Source: Sporosalibacterium faouarense (GTDB taxonomy: Bacteria; Bacillota; Clostridia; Tissierellales; VENL01). Taken from it: DNA of 55,786 bases. This document shows, piece after piece, positions 1-8,203 of this stretch (the stretch's first letter is position 1; each line of letters begins with the position of its first letter). The notes under the pieces were generated by a model that worked only from the letters and a program-made list of their open reading frames with translations, made no database searches and had not been told where the DNA came from. The DNA lies in NCBI RefSeq assembly GCF_016765695.1, contig NZ_JAETGO010000015.1:1-55786 (forward strand). The letters are read 5' to 3'. A program made the translations under genes and the position numbers.

Positions 1-65
1 AAGTTCTAGCACTTGATTCTAGAAGCTCCCACTTCTGCGTGAGCAAGTGGTGAGTAGTTCACTTA
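1..65 (+). mobile_element. Possible right end of an IS200/IS605-type element
   Basis: An imperfect stem (CTCCCACTT paired with AAGTGGTGAG) is preceded by TCTAGAAG and followed directly by AGTAGTTCAC. From memory, this layout (AAGCTCCCACTTC, loop, AAGTGGGAG, TAGTTCAC) is common at the right end of clostridial IS200/IS605 elements, where the tnpB guide RNA finishes. No tnpB lies in the window; it would have to be to the left. The stem carries a bulge, which suggests an old or decayed copy. Confidence 0.35.
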
Positions 66-231
66 TGTTGTTAATCTCATTTCAAAACTCTAATATTTTA
101 TATGGTTTTAGCTTACTACTATGTCAATAATAGAGTGTTCTCCCTTTATAATTTGCTTCTTATTGGCTTTTATTCACAAGAAAAGGCAGAGAAAGAAATC
201 CCCGCTTCTTAATTCTATCATATTCTCCTTG

Positions 232-478
232 TTAAATAATCTCAAGTGCATCCATTTCCTTCTCTACTCTGTTACTATCTTCATCTCTTTCATAATAAAT
301 CGTTACTCTTCCATTTACTAACTAGTCCAAGTTTGCATTTAAACTTTAGTTCTTTTATTTCAAGGGCTATTACCATACTTATTATATCAAAAATCTCATA
401 TTTTCCTAGACAATAAAAAAATGAATCTGAAAGCAAGAGCTCTCCTGCAAATACATATACTAATTCTGCATCATTGTT
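232..478 (-). pseudogene. Possible decayed coding remnant
   Basis: On the minus strand a start-less open stretch of about 55 codons reads through NDAELVYVFAGELL and LGKYEIFDIISMV. It passes, after a frame change near position 312, into a second stretch (GRVTIYYERDEDSNRVEKEM) that ends at a TAA at 232-234. The composition is protein-like in both pieces, but there is no start codon, ribosome site or recognised family. It may be the tail of a gene destroyed beside the putative IS end. The rest of 1-575 shows nothing else that I can support except the ribosome site of the LysR gene. Confidence 0.22.
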
Positions 479-575
479 TTATTTTTTATTTGCAAAATAA
501 CTTGAATTAAGGCAAAATAAAATTAGGTCAACTATTAATTTAAAATAATATTTCTTTGATAAATGGAGGTATAAT

Positions 576-1460
576 ATGAAGCTACAACAAATACGATATT
601 TACTTAGCGTAGCAGATTTAGGCTCTATTAGCAAAGCTGCAAAGGAATCATATGTATCCCAGTCTAGTATATCTAATGCAATCATGAATATAGAGTTCGA
701 ATACGGAATTACTATTTTTCGGCGAACCAGTAAAGGAGTTGTTTTAACTAGAGAAGGAGAAGAGCTGTTAGTTGATTTAGAACGCATATTGTATCAGACA
801 CAGCTTGTCGAAGAAAAATATTCTAGAAAAAATATTAAAAGTCAAAGATTTTGTGTTTCATCTCAACATCATATTAATAGCCTAGATGCATTCTTAAAGC
901 TTTTTAATATCATAAAAGACTTGGATTACAGATTAGGTTTTTTGGAATGCAAAACTCAAGAGGTATTGGAAAATGTAGAAAAGGGTATTTCTGATATAGG
1001 TGTTATTTACTATACAGAAAGAAGTAAAAGTGCTATGGAACAGGAACTAAAAACAAAAAATCTAAGCTTTAATCATATTACTTTTCAAAAACCTCATATA
1101 TATGTGAGAAAAGGACATCCTCTATGTGAAAAAACTTCAGTATATATTAAACAAATAGAAAAATATCCATTTATTACTTACGATCAAGCTATTAATAGCA
1201 CTACAATATTTACAGAGTCTAATTCTAATCATCATAACATGAGAAAAATTATATATGCAAACGATCGTGCAGCTGTATATTCAATTATAAAATCCACAGA
1301 TGCTTATCTAGTTGGAAGTGGATATAACCTTAACGATGACATACTCACCATACCAATACAAGATGAATCTAATGTTGATATTGGCTGGATTACTAAAAGC
1401 AATTTCAAAATATCAGGTATATTTCAACAATATACTTATTTCTTAAAAATGCTATTTTGA
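576..1460 (+). CDS. LysR-family transcriptional regulator
   Basis: A 294-residue protein with the typical LysR layout. An N-terminal winged helix-turn-helix occupies about residues 1-60 (LQQIRYLLSVADLGSISKAA, then SQSSISNAIMNIE, then TSKGVVLTREGE). A linker helix and a C-terminal effector-binding domain of the periplasmic-binding-protein fold follow. The ATG is preceded by TGGAGGT at good spacing. The gene ends at its own strong terminator, so it is transcribed separately. The operon just downstream, on the same strand, is the likely target; its leader holds nested inverted repeats. The inducer cannot be read from the sequence. A purine-, pterin- or triazine-like substrate of the downstream amidohydrolase is a guess. 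Confidence 0.92.
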   Translation: MKLQQIRYLLSVADLGSISKAAKESYVSQSSISNAIMNIEFEYGITIFRRTSKGVVLTREGEELLVDLERILYQTQLVEEKYSRKNIKSQRFCVSSQHHINSLDAFLKLFNIIKDLDYRLGFLECKTQEVLENVEKGISDIGVIYYTERSKSAMEQELKTKNLSFNHITFQKPHIYVRKGHPLCEKTSVYIKQIEKYPFITYDQAINSTTIFTESNSNHHNMRKIIYANDRAAVYSIIKSTDAYLVGSGYNLNDDILTIPIQDESNVDIGWITKSNFKISGIFQQYTYFLKMLF

Positions 1461-1508
1461 AAGATACATACCCATCGATTTAATCGATGGGTATGTATCT
1501 TTTTTTTG
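1461..1508 (+). terminator. Rho-independent terminator of the LysR gene
   Basis: A perfect 19-bp stem (1462-1480 with 1482-1500, arms AGATACATACCCATCGATT and its complement) runs straight into eight T residues. It begins one base after the LysR stop codon. Confidence 0.95.
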
Positions 1509-1675
1509 TCGTTTTTTAATAAATATACTTATGTTATAATGACTTTAAATTAACAAACAGCGTTTATACCTCATCATAAAAACTAATCATAAAAAAACAC
1601 ATCCTTTATATATACAATTTTTTACATAAATATTCATATCGTTTATACAAATATTGTTTCAACTACCTATAAGAT

Positions 1676-1752
1676 TTCCAAGATTCATCAAAAATAATTT
1701 TTCAATGGGGGTGAATAAGAAAAATTCCAAGATTGGAGAAAACGTTCTCCAA
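1676..1752 (+). promoter_or_regulatory. Candidate LysR operator upstream of the DUF3100 operon
   Basis: TTCCAAGATT occurs twice (1676-1685 and 1725-1734), 49 bp apart. The second copy runs into an inverted repeat TTGGAGAA-AACG-TTCTCCAA (1733-1752). That repeat nests with TTCCAA-GA-TTGGA, giving overlapping dyads 40-60 bp before the gene start. Repeated half-sites spaced by whole helical turns suit a LysR regulator, and the LysR gene lies immediately upstream. The remainder of 1509-1790 is AT-rich; a TATAAT lies near 1533 without a convincing -35, and CGTTTATAC occurs at 1561 and 1640. Confidence 0.5.
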
Positions 1753-1790
1753 AAGTATTATTCTAAATTTATATTAAGGAGGGGGAAAAA

Positions 1791-2609
1791 TTGACATTTA
1801 TAAAAAGTGTCGTAAGAAAATACTGGAAAGTATACGTAGTTGCAGTAGTAATTTCTATTATCCTAGATTCCATTGGAACATTAAGCTTTAACATAGGTTT
1901 AGGAACACTCACCATTCTTCCAATGGTTTTTGCAACAATTGTTGGGGGATTATTAGGGCCAGATACATTAAAACTATTTGATTTGAAAGAATCAAAACTA
2001 GGAGGAAGCCTTGTTTTAGTAGCATTAGCACCATTTATGGCCAAGATGGGGGTATCTGCAGGAGCAAATTTATCAAAACTAGTAGAAGTTGGTCCAGCAT
2101 TAATTCTCCAAGAATTCGGTAATTTAGCTACTATAGTTATTTCTTTACCATTAGCACTTTTACTAGGACTTAAGAGAGAATCAATCGGTGCATGTTATTC
2201 TATCAATCGAGACTCAAATCTTGGTTTAACAACAGATATCTATGGACCAGATGCGCCTGAAACAAAGGGAACATTTGCAGTATACATTGTGGGCTCAGTA
2301 ATTGGTACAATCTTTATGAGCCTTTTTGTAAACATAGTTGCTTCTTGGGGGATTTTCCATCCATTAGCTCTTGGAATGGCATCTGGTATAGGGAGTGGAT
2401 CGATGATGTCAGCTGGAGCAGGAACCTTAGGTACTATTTATCCTGAATTTTCTGATCAGATATTGGTTTTAGGTGGAGCTAGTGATATGTTAACAGGTAT
2501 TACAGGTATCTATATAGGAACTTTTATCGCATTACCTATAACCACAAAATTGTACAAGATTCTAGAACCAAAACTAGAACATTTTAGAAAGAAAAAGGGG
2601 GTGGCTTAG
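1791..2609 (+). CDS. DUF3100-type integral membrane protein
   Basis: A 272-residue, very hydrophobic protein with roughly seven to eight membrane segments and a short basic C-terminal tail (FRKKKGVA). The start is TTG, chosen because GGAGGGGG sits just upstream and no in-frame ATG fits. Conserved-looking Gly-rich stretches (GGLLGPDTL, GMASGIGSGSMMSAGAGT) and polar loops such as CYSINRDSNLGLTTDIYGPD match my memory of the DUF3100 family, which has no established function. It is followed without a gap by a second membrane gene and then an amidohydrolase. A transporter for the amidohydrolase substrate is the natural inference, but it is untested. Confidence 0.75.
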   Translation: MTFIKSVVRKYWKVYVVAVVISIILDSIGTLSFNIGLGTLTILPMVFATIVGGLLGPDTLKLFDLKESKLGGSLVLVALAPFMAKMGVSAGANLSKLVEVGPALILQEFGNLATIVISLPLALLLGLKRESIGACYSINRDSNLGLTTDIYGPDAPETKGTFAVYIVGSVIGTIFMSLFVNIVASWGIFHPLALGMASGIGSGSMMSAGAGTLGTIYPEFSDQILVLGGASDMLTGITGIYIGTFIALPITTKLYKILEPKLEHFRKKKGVA

Positions 2610-3071
2610 TTGGTAAGAAAATATTTTGTTCAGCAACTTGGTCTATTATTTATAGTATCCATAATTATTATCCTAACAAATATCATAGGCTATAATATGA
2701 CAATAAAAAATTCCATTATCGGTATAGGAATTTTAAGTATCATAGCATTAACTGGACTTACTGTGAGCAAATTTATGAGCAAATTTGTTAAACTACCCTC
2801 TATGATGTATATTTCATTGTTAGGCTTATTATTAGCTTCTCCTATCTCACCGATAAAAGATTTTATTATAAATTCAACATCTCAAGCTGCTTTTTTAGCA
2901 CCTACCACTGCTTTAGGTGCATTTGCAGGGATTTCTCTAGGAAAAGATATAAAAAGTTTTGCAAAGATGGGGTGGAAACTAGTAATTTTAACAATATTTA
3001 TTATAGCAGGAACTTTTTTAGGGTCTGCGCTAGTAGCTCAAGTAGTACTAAGGCTTACTGGAGCTATATAA
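2610..3071 (+). CDS. Small membrane protein, partner of the DUF3100 protein
   Basis: A 153-residue protein with about five predicted membrane segments. It starts at TTG directly after the previous stop codon, and the AGGGGGTGG inside the end of the upstream gene serves as ribosome site, so the two are translationally coupled. The segment ALGAFAGISLGKDIKSFAKM between helices is polar and Gly-rich, as in two-part secondary transporters. I do not recognise a named family. The zero gap and matching composition suggest a heteromeric permease with the DUF3100 protein. Confidence 0.7.
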   Translation: MVRKYFVQQLGLLFIVSIIIILTNIIGYNMTIKNSIIGIGILSIIALTGLTVSKFMSKFVKLPSMMYISLLGLLLASPISPIKDFIINSTSQAAFLAPTTALGAFAGISLGKDIKSFAKMGWKLVILTIFIIAGTFLGSALVAQVVLRLTGAI

Positions 3072-3096
3072 CTTTTAAAAATCGAGGCGATAATTT

Positions 3097-4434
3097 ATGA
3101 AATGTGATATTTTAATTAAAAATTGTCAAGTTTTGAATCCAGACTTTACTATCTCTACTGATTGTTCTGTAGCAATAAATGATACTATAATTGTTGATAT
3201 CGGAAAAATCAAAGAAATAGAACAAAAATATGAACCAATAGAAATAATTGCAGGCAAAGGAAAACTGCTAATGCCAGGGTTTATTGATGGACATACTCAT
3301 ACTTGTCAGCAATTATTACGGGGAAGAGTCTCAGATGAATATCCTATGGTTTGGACTAGATATTTAGTACCTTTTGAAAGTAACTTAAATCCAGAAGATT
3401 CTTACATAAGTGCACAGCTATCTTGTTTAGAAATGATAAAATCCGGTACAACTGCTTTTGCAGACTCTGGCGGAGTACATATGCATAGGGTGGCAGATGC
3501 AGTAATCGAATCTGGCATGAGAGCTGCTATCGCTAAGTCTACTATGGATATGGGTTCCTCCATTATAGGTACGATGAAGGAAACAGCAAATGAAGCAATC
3601 TCTCATACAGAAGAATTATACAAATCATATCAGGGTTCTGGAGATGGAAGAATAGATGTTTGGTTTGCAATTCGTCAAGTAATGACTTGCTCTGAAAAAT
3701 TAATACGTACAGTTGTTGAAAAAGCAAAGGAATATAATACAGGAATTCATGCTCATTTGTGTGAACATAAAGATGAGGTCAGCTTTTGTCTTCAAAACTA
3801 TAAAAAACGTCCTGCAGAATTCTTAAATGATTTAGGTGCATTAGGACCAAATCTTTTAACTGCTCATAATGTAGTGTTATCAGAACATGATATTACATTA
3901 CTTTCAACAAAAGGAGTTAAGGTTATTCATTGCCCAAGAGCAAACTTAGCCAATCATGGTTTTCCTAAAACACCACGCATATTAGAATCAGGTATTTCAG
4001 TAGGTCTAGGATGTGATGGTGCAGCTCCATCTAACTTGAACCTATTTGATGAAATGAAAGTATTGCGTTATGGAACAATGGCTTATTGGGGACTAACTGT
4101 TTTTGACCCTGTTGTTCTTACTTGTTCTACTCTGCTAAAAATGGCTACTCAAGGCGGAGCTAATGCAATCCAGCATGGAGATATCTTAGGTAAAATAGAA
4201 GTAGGAAAAAAAGCAGACCTAATTCTAATAAATATTGATCAACCACATATAACTCCTTCTCAAGTCTTAGTAAACACTATCGTGGAAGCAGCAGATGGTC
4301 ACGATGTAACAGATTCCATAATAAACGGTAAGATTGTCATGAAAAATCGTGAGGTTCTTACTTTAGATGAAGAAAAAATCATTGCAGAAAGTAAGATTAA
4401 AATGAAAAAAATTATTTCAAGGGCAGGATACTAA
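3097..4434 (+). CDS. Amidohydrolase-superfamily deaminase/chlorohydrolase (TrzN/SsnA/MtaD type)
   Basis: A 445-residue metal-dependent hydrolase. The N-terminal beta-sandwich leads into the metal-binding GFIDGHTHT (His66, His68). HAHLCEH supplies His220 and Glu223, AHN gives His257, and CDGAAPSN supplies Asp307. This set matches the MTA/SAH deaminase and triazine/cytosine hydrolase branch of the superfamily. The C-terminal strand block (GKIEVGKKADLILI) completes the composite domain. The ATG follows a GAGGCGA ribosome site 25 bp after the membrane gene, so it belongs to the same operon. The substrate is probably an amino- or halo-substituted heterocycle, but family-level homology does not fix it. 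Confidence 0.88.
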   Translation: MKCDILIKNCQVLNPDFTISTDCSVAINDTIIVDIGKIKEIEQKYEPIEIIAGKGKLLMPGFIDGHTHTCQQLLRGRVSDEYPMVWTRYLVPFESNLNPEDSYISAQLSCLEMIKSGTTAFADSGGVHMHRVADAVIESGMRAAIAKSTMDMGSSIIGTMKETANEAISHTEELYKSYQGSGDGRIDVWFAIRQVMTCSEKLIRTVVEKAKEYNTGIHAHLCEHKDEVSFCLQNYKKRPAEFLNDLGALGPNLLTAHNVVLSEHDITLLSTKGVKVIHCPRANLANHGFPKTPRILESGISVGLGCDGAAPSNLNLFDEMKVLRYGTMAYWGLTVFDPVVLTCSTLLKMATQGGANAIQHGDILGKIEVGKKADLILINIDQPHITPSQVLVNTIVEAADGHDVTDSIINGKIVMKNREVLTLDEEKIIAESKIKMKKIISRAGY

Positions 4435-4443
4435 AATTATAGT

Positions 4444-4511
4444 CACCCGCTCAACGGGTGATATTCTTAATACAAATAAAAGGTGTTTCTCAAGCTTAAG
4501 AAACACCTTTT
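4444..4511. terminator. Terminator region between the convergent amidohydrolase and transaldolase genes
   Basis: Two hairpins lie back to back. A small one pairs CACCCG with CGGGTG (4444-4460). A strong one has 13-bp arms AAAAGGTGTTTCT / AGAAACACCTTTT (4478-4490 and 4499-4511). The second ends in TTTTGTTTT on the plus strand and in TTTTATTTG on the minus strand, so it can stop transcription from both sides. Confidence 0.88.
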
Positions 4512-4552
4512 GTTTTAATATAGTATACTTAATTAAAACTTTATATATTTTT

Positions 4553-5197
4553 TTATTTTCCTACACCTTCCCAATCTTTTAGGAATCTATCTATTCCTTT
4601 ATCAGTCATGGGATGCTTTGTCATAGCATTAAATATTTTATAAGGAATCGTTGCAATATGGGACCCAGCTCTTGCTGCATCCATTACATGTTGCGGATGT
4701 CTTATGCTTGCAGCTATTATTTCTGTTTCAATACCATGAATGGAGAATATTTCAGCTATATCTCCTACGATTTCCATTCCAGGATTACCTATATCATCCA
4801 TTCGTCCTATAAATGGACTTACGTATGATGCTCCTGCTCTTGCTGCTAACAAAGCTTGATTTGCAGAAAATACTAATGTAACGTTAGTTTTGATTCCTTT
4901 ATTGGATAACTCTTTTACAGCCTTCAAGCCTTCACTCGTCATAGGTATCTTAATAACTATATTGTCATGTATCTTAGCTAGCTCTTCAGCCTCTTTTACC
5001 ATACCTTCAGCTTTAAGATCAATAACCTCTGCACTTATGGGACCATCAACAATTTCTGTGATTTCTTGTACGACTTCTTTGAAATCTCTTCCTTCCTTTG
5101 CTATAAGAGAAGGATTAGTTGTAACACCACAGATTACTCCCCAATCATTAATCTCTCTGATTTCATCAACATTAGCTGTATCAATAAATAGCTTCAT
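4553..5197 (-). CDS. fsa: Fructose-6-phosphate aldolase/transaldolase, small (Fsa/TalC/MipB) subfamily
   Basis: At 214 residues it has the exact size of the short transaldolase subfamily. It opens with [13 protein letters not shown] and has the GVTTNPSL motif, then the Schiff-base lysine in VIKIPMT (Lys83, equivalent to Lys85 of E. coli FSA) and the [11 protein letters not shown] and SPFIGRMDD blocks. AAGGAGG lies just upstream of the ATG. It probably handles C3/C6/C7 sugar phosphates in the non-oxidative pentose phosphate route; short family members act as transaldolases in many Firmicutes, so either activity is possible. It sits downstream of the class II aldolase on the same strand with a 158-bp gap. 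Clostridia often keep these two genes together. Confidence 0.92.
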   Translation of the reverse strand: MKLFIDTANVDEIREINDWGVICGVTTNPSLIAKEGRDFKEVVQEITEIVDGPISAEVIDLKAEGMVKEAEELAKIHDNIVIKIPMTSEGLKAVKELSNKGIKTNVTLVFSANQALLAARAGASYVSPFIGRMDDIGNPGMEIVGDIAEIFSIHGIETEIIAASIRHPQHVMDAARAGSHIATIPYKIFNAMTKHPMTDKGIDRFLKDWEGVGK

Positions 5198-5284
5198 AAT
5201 AGATGAAAGCCTCCTTTTAAACTATCAAAACCAAAATAACTCTTCTTACTCCAAATTGAAAATAACTCTTGAGCTGTGACTTTT

Positions 5285-5325
5285 TTAAGTGATTTTTCAT
5301 TTATTTAATAAGTTAAATCACTTAA
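5285..5325. repeat. Inverted repeat in the fba-fsa spacer
   Basis: TTAAGTGATTT (5285-5295) is repeated inverted at 5315-5325 with a 19-base loop. On neither strand does a T-run follow the stem, so it is not a standard terminator. It may be an operator or an RNA processing site between fba and fsa. Confidence 0.45.
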
Positions 5326-5355
5326 AAACCGGAATAGCGAGAGTCTTATTTTCAA

Positions 5356-6213
5356 CTATCTCCATGCCTTTCCAGCAGATCCAAACATGTTCATTTTTTC
5401 AGCTATAACTGCCTGTGCAGCTTCTCTTCCTGGTCCTAAAAGCTTTCTTGGGTCATAAACATCTGGATTTTCATTAGCAAAGTCTCTTACACCTTTGTTA
5501 AATGACATTCTTATATCAGTATCTATATTGATTTTGTTTATTCCATTAGCAACTGCTTTCTTGATACTTTCTTCTGGCACTCCTGAAGATCCATGAAGAA
5601 CTAATGGAATATTAAGTCTCTCTTTAATTGTCTTAATTCTATCAAAATCTAGCTTTGGTTCACCTTTATATGGTCCATGGGCAGTTCCTACTGCTATAGC
5701 CAAATAATCTAATCCTGTTGACTCTACAAACTTAGCAGCTTCATCTGGATCTGTCATAGTAGCATCTTTTTCAGCTACAGTTATATCATCTTCAGTTCCA
5801 CCAATTTTACCAAGCTCAGCTTCCACTGAAACTCCAACTGCATGGGCGATATCAACAATATCCTTTGTTATTTTGATATTTTCATCTAGAGAATGCTTTG
5901 AAGCATCAATCATAACAGAAGTAAATCCATTTCTTAAGCAAAGCATGATTTGTTTAAAGTCTGTACCATGGTCAAGGTGTAGAGCTACTGGTACTGATGC
6001 ATTATCAGCTGCTACCTTTACCATTGCAGATATATATTCTACACCTGCATATTTAAGAGCTCCTTGACTTGCTTGTAATATAACTGGTGATTGAGTTTCC
6101 TCAGCAGCATTTATTATAGCCTGTACTATCTCCATATTATTTACATTGAATGCACCTACTGCATATCCATTTTCATTAGCATGATCTAATATTTGTTTAC
6201 CTGTTACTAACAT
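5356..6213 (-). CDS. fba: Class II fructose-bisphosphate aldolase
   Basis: A 285-residue zinc aldolase cleaving fructose-1,6-bisphosphate to dihydroxyacetone phosphate and glyceraldehyde-3-phosphate in glycolysis/gluconeogenesis. The catalytic Asp81 and Zn ligand His82 are in HLDHGTDF. Further ligands are Glu132 (EAELGKIGG), His178 (GTAHGPYKG) and His206 (LHGSSG). The NIDTD phosphate-binding motif follows, and the C-terminus has FGSAGKA. The start was set to the ATG eight codons inside the longest frame because AAGGAGG lies seven bases before it, and MLVTGKQILDHA is a normal family N-terminus. It lies downstream of a zinc-ribbon gene and upstream of the transaldolase gene. Confidence 0.95.
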   Translation of the reverse strand: MLVTGKQILDHANENGYAVGAFNVNNMEIVQAIINAAEETQSPVILQASQGALKYAGVEYISAMVKVAADNASVPVALHLDHGTDFKQIMLCLRNGFTSVMIDASKHSLDENIKITKDIVDIAHAVGVSVEAELGKIGGTEDDITVAEKDATMTDPDEAAKFVESTGLDYLAIAVGTAHGPYKGEPKLDFDRIKTIKERLNIPLVLHGSSGVPEESIKKAVANGINKINIDTDIRMSFNKGVRDFANENPDVYDPRKLLGPGREAAQAVIAEKMNMFGSAGKAWR

Positions 6214-6296
6214 TTTCTTTATCCTCCTTTTGTACATAAATACATTTTTATTTAATAAACAACTCTCGTTTTATTATATTATAAATACTGGTTGTT

Positions 6297-6956
6297 TTAT
6301 TTATTATAATTGTCATTATTCAAATTTATTGCATCAATACATCTAAGAGAATTATTATGTAAAACAATTCTTTCTTTACCTAATAAATTCTTTAAATCGT
6401 CTTCATTTTGAGCATATATCATTTGAACACTATTACAATTTATACAAGTAAGCTCTATTCTATCAGGAAATAAGTCTATTTTAACATTGCCCATATCACA
6501 ATCACAATAAACTTTATCCTCCAACTCAAGCTCTCTTATTTTATTTATTGCTTTCATAACTATATCACAGTTATCGAAATAGTCAAAGAATCCAAGCTCA
6601 TTTATGGCATCAAAAGAATTGGTTTCGTATTCAGCAATTATTCTTTGTATATCCTTATATTTTCCTATAAATCCTATTTCCATTCCTGTTTCTATACATC
6701 TAGCAACTATATTTCCCTTGAAAAACTGTTTAACATTATAAGTAAAGACGTGGGTGTCTTGACAAGCAAAACAAGGGACTTCAATCCTAAATGTTTTATT
6801 ATTTTCACTCTTTACTATAGCATTTGTGTGACAACAAGTACAGCTCAATTTAATACTTTTCCCTTTAGCTAAATCAAATATGGAAATATTTCGAATTTCT
6901 AATCTATTACATACGTCACATCTTATTGCAAATGCTATATTTGTATTAATTAACAC
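6297..6956 (-). CDS. Cys-rich zinc-ribbon protein of unknown function
   Basis: A 219-residue soluble protein with GTG start (GGGAGGTG is the ribosome site). It has repeated paired cysteines: C13/C16 (CDVC), C39/C41/C42 (CTCC), C62/C65 (CFAC), then CDCD and CINC near residues 155-180. This is the pattern of two split zinc ribbons, one at each end of the protein, with a helical middle (about 85-150). No catalytic motif is visible. It ends 83 bp before fba on the same strand and may be co-transcribed with it. I do not know a named family. A nucleic-acid- or protein-binding accessory role would fit the ribbons, without proof. Confidence 0.8.
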   Translation of the reverse strand: MLINTNIAFAIRCDVCNRLEIRNISIFDLAKGKSIKLSCTCCHTNAIVKSENNKTFRIEVPCFACQDTHVFTYNVKQFFKGNIVARCIETGMEIGFIGKYKDIQRIIAEYETNSFDAINELGFFDYFDNCDIVMKAINKIRELELEDKVYCDCDMGNVKIDLFPDRIELTCINCNSVQMIYAQNEDDLKNLLGKERIVLHNNSLRCIDAINLNNDNYNK

Positions 6957-7041
6957 CTCAGCACCTCCCTACTATATACCACTTCTTCACTTTATAAAAA
7001 ATTCCTTCTTCATTTTAAATTAAAAAATAAAATAAAGAATT

Positions 7042-7071
7042 TCAAAAAAATAAGAGGACTGAAAAGTCCTC
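7042..7071 (-). terminator. Terminator of the BKACE gene
   Basis: GAGGACT (7054-7060) pairs with AGTCCTC (7065-7071) around a GAAA loop. Read on the minus strand, the stem is followed by TTATTTTTTTG. It stands 13 bp after the stop codon. Confidence 0.9.
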
Positions 7072-7083
7072 ATTTAAAATAGA

Positions 7084-7896
7084 TTATTTAATATTTAGTA
7101 TTTTTCTTGCTTCATCAGGTGTAGCAACTTCTCTACCTAATTCTTTAGCTAGTCTTACTATTCTTTCAACTAATTGAGCGTTTGATTTCGCAAGCTCTCC
7201 CTTATTATAATAAATATTATCTTCAAATCCTACTCTAACATGTCCTCCTAAAAGAATTGCCATATTGGCTAAAGGAAGTTCATGTCTTCCAATGCCTGCA
7301 ACAGTCCATGTGGAATCTTTAGGAATGCTTTCAACTAGATATAATAAGTCCCTTATTTCTCCAGTTATTGCTCCTGGAACACCCATTACAAAGTCAAAGT
7401 GAATAGGAGTATCAAGAAAACCTTTTCTTACTAACCTTAAAGCATTATTAATCATACCTCTTTCAAATACTTCTACCTCAGGCTTAACTCCCAGATCTTT
7501 CATCTTCTGAGCAAATTTCTCCATATATTCCTGAGAGTTCATAAAAACATCTGACCCAAAATTGCAGGTTCCACAGCTTAATGTTGCCATTTCTGGTTGT
7601 AAATCTACTGGTTGTAATCTTTCTTCTGGAGAATGCCATGTCGCTCCTCCAGTAGATGGTTGAAATATTACAGGACATTTTGCTTCTACCTTTTCTTTAA
7701 TTTCCTTATACACTTCATAGCTTTGTGTAGGCTTCCCTTCTTCGTCTCTTGCGTGTATATGTACTATAGATGCTCCTGCCTTATATGCTTCGTAAGCCGC
7801 TTCTGCTATTTCATCAGGAGTTAGGGGAAGATTAGGTTGTACCTCTCTATTTACCTCAGCTCCAGTTAAAGCAGCAGTTATTATTAATTTTTCCAT
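7084..7896 (-). CDS. Beta-keto acid cleavage enzyme (BKACE, DUF849; Kce-like)
   Basis: A 270-residue TIM-barrel enzyme of the family founded by 3-keto-5-aminohexanoate cleavage enzyme (Kce). It condenses a beta-keto acid with acetyl-CoA to give a CoA ester and acetoacetate. Zinc ligands His46 and His48 are in ASIVHIHARD. Further family blocks are QPSTGG, MATLSCGTCNFG, FERGM, GVPGA and GGHVRVGFEDN. The start was moved to the ATG with GGGGTGTG upstream, 12 codons inside the longest frame. None of the other lysine-fermentation genes (kdd, kal, kamA, kamD/E) is nearby, so the substrate cannot be assigned from context. It forms its own transcript, with a terminator on the downstream side. Confidence 0.9.
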   Translation of the reverse strand: MEKLIITAALTGAEVNREVQPNLPLTPDEIAEAAYEAYKAGASIVHIHARDEEGKPTQSYEVYKEIKEKVEAKCPVIFQPSTGGATWHSPEERLQPVDLQPEMATLSCGTCNFGSDVFMNSQEYMEKFAQKMKDLGVKPEVEVFERGMINNALRLVRKGFLDTPIHFDFVMGVPGAITGEIRDLLYLVESIPKDSTWTVAGIGRHELPLANMAILLGGHVRVGFEDNIYYNKGELAKSNAQLVERIVRLAKELGREVATPDEARKILNIK

Positions 7897-8133
7897 ATTC
7901 ACACACCCCTTTATTAATTTAATGAAATTCAAAATTAGATACTTTTACCAACAATTATATTCCATTCTCATTATACATAATAATTCAAATAGAAAACAAG
8001 GGGAGATAATAACTTAAAGTTACTACTTCATATTTAAGCTAATTTAATGGTTTTGCTTTAACTTAATCTTTAACTTTAACTATCTCCATTAACCCTCTTT
8101 ATATATACCATATAGCCATTTATATAATTTTTC
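7897..8133. other. Intergenic spacer without a recognised gene
   Basis: AT-rich spacer between the BKACE start and the terminator of the MotB-like gene. It must hold the BKACE promoter, but no clear -35/-10 pair stands out. A TTTAACTTTAAC-type repeat lies near 8070. I see no gene. Confidence 0.6.
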
Positions 8134-8167
8134 AAAAAAGAAATGACTAGGGTAAGCTAGTCACTTC
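8134..8167 (-). terminator. Terminator of the MotA/MotB-like operon
   Basis: AGAAATGACTAG (8139-8150) pairs with CTAGTCACTTCT (8156-8167) with one mismatch. On the minus strand a run of six T follows. Confidence 0.9.
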
Positions 8168-8203
8168 TAAAACTCTTATCTTTAAATCTTAAATCTATAA
8201 CTT

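Noticed and set aside
121-321. 66-codon plus-strand frame near the left edge
   Set aside because: No ribosome site and a low-complexity product; the minus strand of the same DNA looks more protein-like.
5285-5325. Hairpin considered as a terminator of fba
   Set aside because: The stem is followed by A-runs rather than T-runs on the relevant strand, so I list it only as an inverted repeat.
7084-7896. Lysine fermentation pathway
   Set aside because: Only the Kce-like enzyme is present; none of the other pathway genes occurs in the window.
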